This document shows positions 12,101 to 21,100 of a stretch of 64,000 nucleotides of DNA, piece by piece. Both the position numbers and the translations under genes were made by a program. How positions within the stretch are numbered: the first letter of the stretch is position 1; each line of letters starts with the position of its first letter. The stretch comes from Pseudoips prasinana (Eukaryota > Arthropoda > Insecta > Lepidoptera > Nolidae), in contig OX621263.1 of NCBI GenBank assembly GCA_951640165.1, positions 3,556,501 to 3,620,500 of the forward strand, given 5' to 3'. The notes beneath the pieces were generated by a model, which saw only the letters and a list, made by a program, of their open reading frames with translations, was not told the origin of the DNA and did not search any database.

Positions 12101-15100
12101 TCACTTCATATGGTAGTAAAAATGAAAACCTCACTCTCTTACCCCTACAGTAATAAAAGAAAAGTAACTGTCTCTCTTTCTATCTTCACTAATTTATATA
12201 TTCCTCTCAACTTGCGTTCACCTTTTCCTAACGTTTTCGTCACGCATATACCAGCTCCCCAGGTCAACGTGCGTTAAGAAGTTTTACGTCAATAGGTTTT
12301 GCTATAAAGGGTTGACCCCTTGCAAGCATCAAGTGAGCCATAAACTATGCCAACTAATCGAATATCAATTATTATTAATCAACAACAGTGATGACTTACG
12401 GAACGGAGACGTGGTCGCTCACTATGGGCCTTATCAGGCGGCTCAAGGTCACCCAAAGAGCAATGGAAAGGGCTATGCTTGGAGTTTCCCTGCGAGATTG
12501 AATCAGAAATGTTGAGATCCGCAGGCGAACCAAAATAACCGACATAGCCGTAAGAATTACCAAGCTGAAGTGGCAGTGGGCAGGGCATATAGCTCGTAGA
12601 GCCGACGGCCGCTGGGGCAGAAAGGTTCTCGGGTGGCGACCACAAACCGGAAGACGCAGCGTGGGGAGGCCCCCTACAAGATGGACCGATGATCTTGTGC
12701 GGGTCGCTGGAAATCGCTGGATGCGGATAGCGCAAGACCGGCAATTGTGGAGATCTTTGGGGGAGGCCTTTGTCCAGCAGTGGACATCTTTGGGCTGATA
12801 TGATGATGATGATGATGATGATTAATCAACAACTATTAATCGAATGTCTAAATACTCAAATCAAATTTGTTGTGTAAACCCGCAACTACCCATCTCTGTA
12901 ACTCCTTTCATTTTTCACTACCTAGGTTGCCTGGAAGAGTTCACACCTTGTGATAAGGCCGCCATTTGTACTGTAATAATTTGTATATGTTGTCAGTTTG
13001 TATTGTTTCTTGAAGTGTACAATAAAGAGTTTTATCTATCTATCTATCTACTCAAACATTCATAAAGTTGAACGAATCGAATTGAACGTCAATATCATCA
13101 TATCAATCATATTCGATACTTGGCACCCGATTTGGTATAGTCCACCTGAATTAAGAGACATATATTCGTCCTTGATTATATAGAAGTATTTGCCTTTTAA
13201 TATACTTTTTTTCTGTGTGGTGACGGCAACCGAGGAAATACCTACCAGTGAAGGGGCAGCAGCGTTTTTCTGTCCTATGACTATCAAACTGCGATCGCCA
13301 AGTCTGCCAAGTGTCGCGATTTTTTATGGCATATCTCCCATTCTTTGGGGAGGATTTTGTCCAGCTGCAGTGGACGTACTTTGGCTGACATGATGATGAT
13401 TTTTCTTTTAATATTTATTCACTACCGACTTCTCAAATAATAAAGTTATAATATTATATTTCAGACGCTGATCCGGCAATCTCAAAAGATGGCGTGTGTA
13501 ATAATAATTTCTGCTTCGCCGGAAATTGTACTGTATCTGAAAACGGACAACCTGTATGCAGGTTAGTGTAGAAGCTGTCATTGCCTAAACTATGAACTAA
13601 GCAGTCGCTCGGACTGCTTAGTTCATAGTTTTATTAGCTAGACAGCTTAACCCCATTCATTTCTAACTCCTCCTTTTTTTCTTTCTGATTAAATTCGTTG
13701 CGGGATCCAAGACAGTTAAAGCCATTCCCCGGGACATGCCTGAGCCCCACCGCTCAGTGTCATTTCATTGCGTGCCACTGTTGATCCTGGCTTACAGGAG
13801 TTGCAGTGGTGGGTAAGAGGGAGGGACTAGTCCCTATTAAAAAAAAAAAATAATCCCGTTCAACTCTATTGCTTGGTAAAGCAGTGATAGTCCTCTAAAC
13901 ACTAACGACCTATTATATAAAAATAAAATAAAATAAAATAAAAAAGGTTTTTATTCACGTAGACTTTAAAAAAGCGCTTGTAAATAGTCAGAACATGTTT
14001 GTAGTAATATAGTTGTATACATTAGATATTATTTCTAGTAACATAGATATTTAGGTACATCTTGTATGAAAACATTTATAAAATTTATTTTATTACAGAA
14101 ATGATATTTAGCTAGCTCGTATCAAGTTATTGTCAAGAGATTATGTTTAATTATCTAGTTTAAGTCTAATATTTTTACTACATATTGTCAATGGTTCTGT
14201 CTATATTAAAGGTATTATTATTATGACGGACCTTGTATTAATAACGACGGTCGCGCTTTAATGCTACCACCGGATCCAATGCGCCCCAACTGAGAAGACC
14301 CAGCGAAACAAACTCAGTGGGTTCATCTACTACCGGTTTCAACACGACCCAGTTGAGACGGTCCGGCGAAACATACTCAAGCGGGCATGAACACGGGATT
14401 TGGTCCAATTAGAGTAATTATTTAGTAGGCAAACACAATATATGCTCGATCGGTTGTCTAAATGCTTATTATTTTAGATTATATTTAGGTATACAAAAGA
14501 AAAACTTCGAAACAATAACATTATTCATTTTGAGACAGAGTCAATAATTTTAAATTAAGTATATGATAGCAATCATTTACAGATAGTTCACGTAACACAG
14601 CAGATCAGTCATGTCTATATGGCTACAAGATCTCCAGCGAGCAATGTGCAGGTAGGAAGTGAGAGCCAGACGTCTTTGTCATCGATGTACTCTTTAGTGG
14701 TGTAATAACCCCTAGCCATAAGTATACGATTATATGTGTTTTAAAACTTGTGTCAGGCAGATCAGTAATTTGAGTAGGAAGCTTGTTATAAAACCTAATA
14801 CAATTTCCTAAAAATGATTTATTAGTTTTGCTTACTCTAAAGCCTGGCATGGCTAGTTTGTTTTTATTCCTAGTATTTATATTATGCAGTTCACTTTTCT
14901 TTTTATAATTATGAATATTTTTTCTAACAAACATTATATTCTGAGATATATATTCCGATGGCACAGTAAGTATATTTATTTCTTTAAACAAATTTCGCAA
15001 AGAATCGCGACTGCCTAAACCATAAATGGCTCTGACTGCTCTTTTCTGCAATACAAAAATAGTACCTATGTCAGCCGCCGAACCCCACAGCAGAATGCCA

Positions 15101-18100
15101 TACGACATAATGCTATGAAAGTACGCGAAATACACTAATCTAGCAGTTTGTTCATCTGACAATTGTCTTATTTTCCAGACAGCATAGGAAGCCGAACTTA
15201 ATTTACCTGCTAACTTTTCAATCTGAGGACCCCATTGCAATTTTGAATCAAGTGTCAATCCTAAAAATACGGTCGATGGGACTAGATCTAATATTTTCGC
15301 ATTAAGTGCAACTGTTGGTACAATTTGAGTCACATTCGGCAATGAGAACCTGATGCATTTAGTTTTCCCTGCATTTAACAAGAGATTATTTGCCGAAAAC
15401 CATTCTGATATAAAGCTGAGTGTTTTATTATGCTCAATAAGATCTTTATCCTTTCTATTTACTTTAAATATGAGCGAAGTATCATCAGCGAACAAAACTA
15501 TGTCTGATACTTTCTCTACCAGATAAGGGAGATCATTTATATAAACTAGAAATAAAAATGGGCCCAATATAGATCCTTGGGGCACCCCCATTTTCACAGG
15601 ATGACGTGCCGAAGTGGCACCGCCTATCGAAACCATCTGTTGTCGCCCCGATAAATAGGACATCACAAGATCAAGAGATGTGCCAGATATTCCATAGTAC
15701 TTCAGTTTAACAACGAGCGTACGATGATCAACGCAATCGAAAGCCTTAGAGAGATCACAGAAAACTCCCAACGCATCCTGTGATCCCTCCCAAGCCTCCA
15801 ATATTGACCTAATTAATGTGCAACCTGCATGCTGAGTAGAGCGGCCCCTTGTAAACCCGAACTGCTTGTTATGCAATATCTCATTCACGTTAAAGTGCGA
15901 CAACATTTGGCTGAGCATCAGCTTTTCAAATATTTTACTTAAAGCTGGTAGTATTGAGATAGGCCTATAATTCGTGGCATTTTTTGAACAACCTGCCTTG
16001 AAAATGGGTATTATCTTACTTATTTTCATTAAATCGGGAAAGACACCATCACTTATACAGCCATTGAAGATGGCTGCAAGGATTGTAGCAATGTTTAGTA
16101 TGATTGATTCAATTGTTTTAACAGACAGTCCCCACAAATCTTCTGTGCCTTTCCTTTTAATACTCTTAAAAGCTTTTATAATATCATCACTTGTTACGGA
16201 TTTAAAACTAAAGTTAGGTACAATTTGTTTTACGCTTTGATTTAAAAAGAGTTCAGCCACATCTGGTGATGATGCGAGACACTTAGTAATATCCACGGGT
16301 ATATTTGCAAAAAAAGCAGCTAAAAAATTGGCAATGGTAAGCTTGTCTGAAACCAGTTCATCACCAATATTCAATACTAATGTTTGATCTCTTGATCTAC
16401 TTTTACCAGTTTCAGTATTAATTATTTGCCAAGCTGATTTTATTTTATTATCAGATTTTTTAATTTTATCTCTTATATATAAGGATTTAGCTTGAATGCA
16501 AACCTTTTTAAAAATTTGTGAATAATTTCTAACATAATTAATGAAATTGACATCAGGGTTATAGGACCTTCTGTCATACAACTCATATAAAAAATCTCTA
16601 CTCAGTCTAATGCCTTGAGTTGCCCAAGAACTAAATTTTATCTTATTACTGTCAACCGTTATGTTTTTTATTTTACAAGCTTTATTAAATTCTTTGCAAA
16701 TACAGTGGAATAATGTAGTGTACATATCGTTAGGCTTACTTTTGTTTGGCAATAGATGGTACAAACTATTCTCCAGGTTGTTACTGAACTTTCCCAAATT
16801 AGATTTTGTTAAAGGTCTAAAACTAATTTTTTGTTTATTTATATTTATCTCATTTTTTATCTTTACTATTTGGCATTTATGGTCAGAGCGAACACCAGCC
16901 ACCAAACACTTCTCAGAGACATCAAAGTTGGTAATTATGTTATCAATGCAAGTAGCAGATGTGGGTGTGACTCTCGTGGCCTCAGAGAACAAGCATTTAA
17001 GGTTAAAGGACCGAAATACAGATAGAAATATGTTTATTTCAGGTGAATCTGCTAAAATGTTCATATTAAAATCACCACATACAAGGATTTTTTTTTTACT
17101 TTTAATTTTCCTAAGAATGTCTTCTATTGTTGCTGTAAAAAGCTTTAAATCGGATGCTGGTGGTCTATACACACATATTATACAATAAAACTGCGTCTCT
17201 ACACATGCCACCTCACACACACGCTCAATAGATAGTTGGCATATATCTTTACGTTCTTTAAATTTAATTTGGTCTCGAAGTAGTATCAGTACTCCACCAC
17301 CCTCTGCCGAAACCCTATTATAAAAGCTGGCGACCCTATAGCCACAGACACTAAAAGCCATCTTGTGTGCCTTCAGCCATGTTTCTGTAAAACAAAGGAT
17401 ATCTATTTCATATTTTTCATTAAAAAGTTCTATGTCTAGAATTTTGCCAGAGAAGCGGTTTATATTTTGATGTGATAGAATTAGAAAGTTATCACACTTC
17501 TCTATTGTCATGCTTACATGTTTAAACTACTAACTAAATTGATTTTAATAACATTACTAAAAGATTTTATGCATTGTTATTTACTAAATTAGTGTCTTGG
17601 AATAAAGTTTATTTTTCTTTATTATGTATTGAATAATGGAATTAGTATGAATACAAATAAAACTGGTATTTTAAAAGTCTTATAACTTTGACTTACGGTC
17701 TATTTCAATTCGTTTTGACTGTCCAGGGTATTACAATAAATTCCGTAGTTTTAATTATTTTCGAATAAAAAATTACCTATATTAAAAATGATATAAATCG
17801 ATTCAGTAAACGATTCTGAACAAACTCTTTTCAGGATGTGCGTTAATTAAGTTACATGTTGTATATATAAGTATGTATAAACAAAAAAAAAGTATTATTT
17901 GTAGAATATAAGTTATCTGGTTCCCATAGTACAAGCTCTGCTTAGTTTGGGATCAGGTGGCCGAGTGTGAATAATGTCGTAGAATATTATAACATGAAGA
18001 CGAGGGCCGCAGAGTCAATTGCGACTTAGATGGGGCATTTTATTATTATAAACTCAGGGACATGAAGGGAGATAGGTGGGAGGGAGGTGGAAGTGGCGGA

Positions 18101-21100
18101 TTCGCGGTGTGTTTGCGGTTCTACCCTTAGGCAGCTAAATGGTTAACTTGAGCGCGCTGGACAACCCCTTCCATGTGAAGCCCGAGCGGCGTGGCAAAGA
18201 CGACAGCCACACCTTCCAGGACAAGCACTGCGGCAAGAATATAATAATAATAATAATATCCTTGGACAGTATTCTCACACTGCTATCTGCTCCCAAATTA
18301 AGCAGGGCCTGTACTATTGAAACCAGTTAACCGATATACTACATATACTACTTTTCATTTGTAAATACACACTTATATAGATAATTATATGTAAGGTACG
18401 AAAGAAAAGTATATGTAATATATCAGCACCTATAGTACAAACTCGGCTTAGTTTGGGATCAGATGGCCGTGTGTGAATAATGTCGTTGAATGTTATTACG
18501 CGAAGTCGAGGTCTACAGAGGCAATTGAGACTTAAATGGGGCATTTCATCAATATAAACTGAGGAACATGAAGGGACATAGGTGAGAGGGAGGGAGGTGG
18601 TAGACGTGAATTTTTTTTTTTACTCTTAATCAGCCAAATGGTTAACTCAGGCACGCTGGACAACGCCTTCGACATGAAGCCTGAGCCGCGCGACGATGAT
18701 GCCAGTCTCTCCTTCCAGTAAATAAATAAAAAATGTTTTTATTCACGTAGACTTTAAAAAAGCGCTTGTAAATAGTCAGAACATGTTTGTAGTAATATAG
18801 TTTTATACATAATTATTTCTAGTAACATAGATGTTTAGATACACATTGTATGAAAACATTTATAAAATTTATTTTATTATAGCAATGATATTTAGCTAGC
18901 TCGTATCAAGTTATTGTCAAGAGATTATGTTTAATTATCTAGTTTAAGTCTAATATTTTTACTACATACTGCCAATGGTTCTGTCTATATTAAGGTATTA
19001 TTATTATGACGGACCTTGTGTTAATAACGACGGTCGCGCTTTAATGCTACCACCGGATCCAATGCGCCCCAACTGAGAGGACCCAGCGAAACAAACTCAG
19101 TGGGTTCATCTACTACCGGTTTCAACACGACGCAGTTGAGACGGTCCGGCGAAACATACTCAAGCGGGCATGAACACGGGATTTGGTCCAATTAGAGTAA
19201 TTATTTAGTAGGCAAACACAATATATGCTCGATCGGTTGTCTGAATGCTTAGTACAAGATGGCCAATCCATTGCGAGCCTAGTTCTGATTTATTTTTAAT
19301 TTTTAGTGGATTTTAAGGTATGTTTGTGAATTTCAGTTGTATGGATGGATATTCAGGACTGAGATGCACGAGCGTATGTCACAATTACTGCAAGAACAAC
19401 GGATCATGTACCATTGACACGGAGATGGCACCAGTTTGCCAATGCGAGGGAGCATACGAGGGTTCAAGATGTGAGAAACTGAAGGATATGTAAGTATTTT
19501 TTTAAGGGAGTAGGGAACAGCGTTAATTCGCTCAAAGAGCAGCCCCACTGGGGAAGTACCACCTTACAGAAGACAATACTATAGGATATAAAAATCTACA
19601 GTATATAAAAAATGTGTACAAACCGCGAAAGTTTAAAAACATTAATACTATAGGATGCGGTCATCTTGGAGATCCTTGGGGGAGACTTTTGCCAGCGTGG
19701 CCGTCTTTAGGCTGATGCCGCAATGCCGCGGGGTACTTTCATCATCATCATCACAGCTGAAAGAAGTCCGCTGTTGGATAAGCCTCTCTTGAGAGAGGCT
19801 CAAGATGATTCTGATGATGATTTTGATATCTGAGTCATGGATGTTTTCTATGTATATAAGTATTTATCTATCTATATAAGTATGTATATCGTCGCCTGGT
19901 ACCCATAGTACAAGTTTTGCTTAGTTTGGGGCTAGGATAATCTTTGTGACATTGTCCCGAGATATTATTATTATTATCTTGGGGTGAAATGCCAGAATCG
20001 CCACGCTTGGTAGACGGATCGCAGTAAGATGGTCATAGTACTCAGAAGGAAGCCGCTGCCCGTCTTCTAGTAGATATTCCGTCAGGTCGAGAGGTCGACC
20101 TGATGGAATATGGCCCTCCATGGGATGGGGTAATGATATTCTGATATTCTTTAATAATAACATTAATAACTTTAATGTTGTGTTTCTGCTTGTGGGTAAG
20201 ATCGCCAGAGCTCATTGGGGTGGAGGGAAGGGTCAGCAACACTTGTTAGCTGACTCTTAAAGGCCGGCAACGTACTCGTGATACCTCTGGTGCTGCGAGT
20301 GTACATGGGCGGCGGTGATCACTTACCATCAGGTGACCCGCATGCTCGTTTTTCGCCCTATGCCTCGGATAGGTTAGGGAGCTAGGCTCGCGGTCCGTCC
20401 ACCGTAGATGGGTGACCACCAAAATGGTCTAATTTCTGAGCGTCTCCGTGCTTCGTCCCGGTTGTAGTCATTAGACAACAGTCGTTAAGCCATGTCAGAG
20501 GCCTACTGGGAGGCTTGAACAACTCTGACACTAGGGTAAACACTGCCCATATAATAATTAAGTAAGGAATTAGGAATAGGGAATTAGTTACGTTTAATGC
20601 CTTGACCTGATGGACCAGAATAGAAATGATAATGCCACAAGGCGATAAGTCCTTGTAACATTAAATTTAGGATCAAAAGGAAGCAACATATGCTCCCTGA
20701 ATTTATATGTATCACGAGTAAAATTAATAACTAATTCTTTTTGGTTCGTCAGCAATTGTTATGCCGAGTGATTATAATATCGAATGTTTAAATTTGACGC
20801 CGTTGACGGCGCGCTTTTATCCTATAGAGCAGTTTGTTGATGTTTGTATGTAACGATGCTAACGCGCGTCTGTATCGCTACGAACGTGCGTCAATGACGC
20901 GCTTTAAAAATGTGGTGTACATAAGCCCTTATGCCTAAGTTCAAAATACCACATTTAATACGCTCAAGTAAATTATATTTACGTGCCCATCTACTTTTCT
21001 TGAAATATTATAAGGGTAGCTTAAAACGCCGGGGGCCACTTCCCCTCTATTTTTAGTGAATCATCCAACAACAGAAGCGATCTGGCACTCGGCGGCCGCT

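Noticed and set aside
12379..12744. 121-codon minus-strand frame
   Set aside because: Antisense of the RTE 3' end; similar shadows exist at 22267 and 62891.
16661..17188. 175-codon + strand frame
   Set aside because: Antisense to the endonuclease region of the LINE A ORF2.
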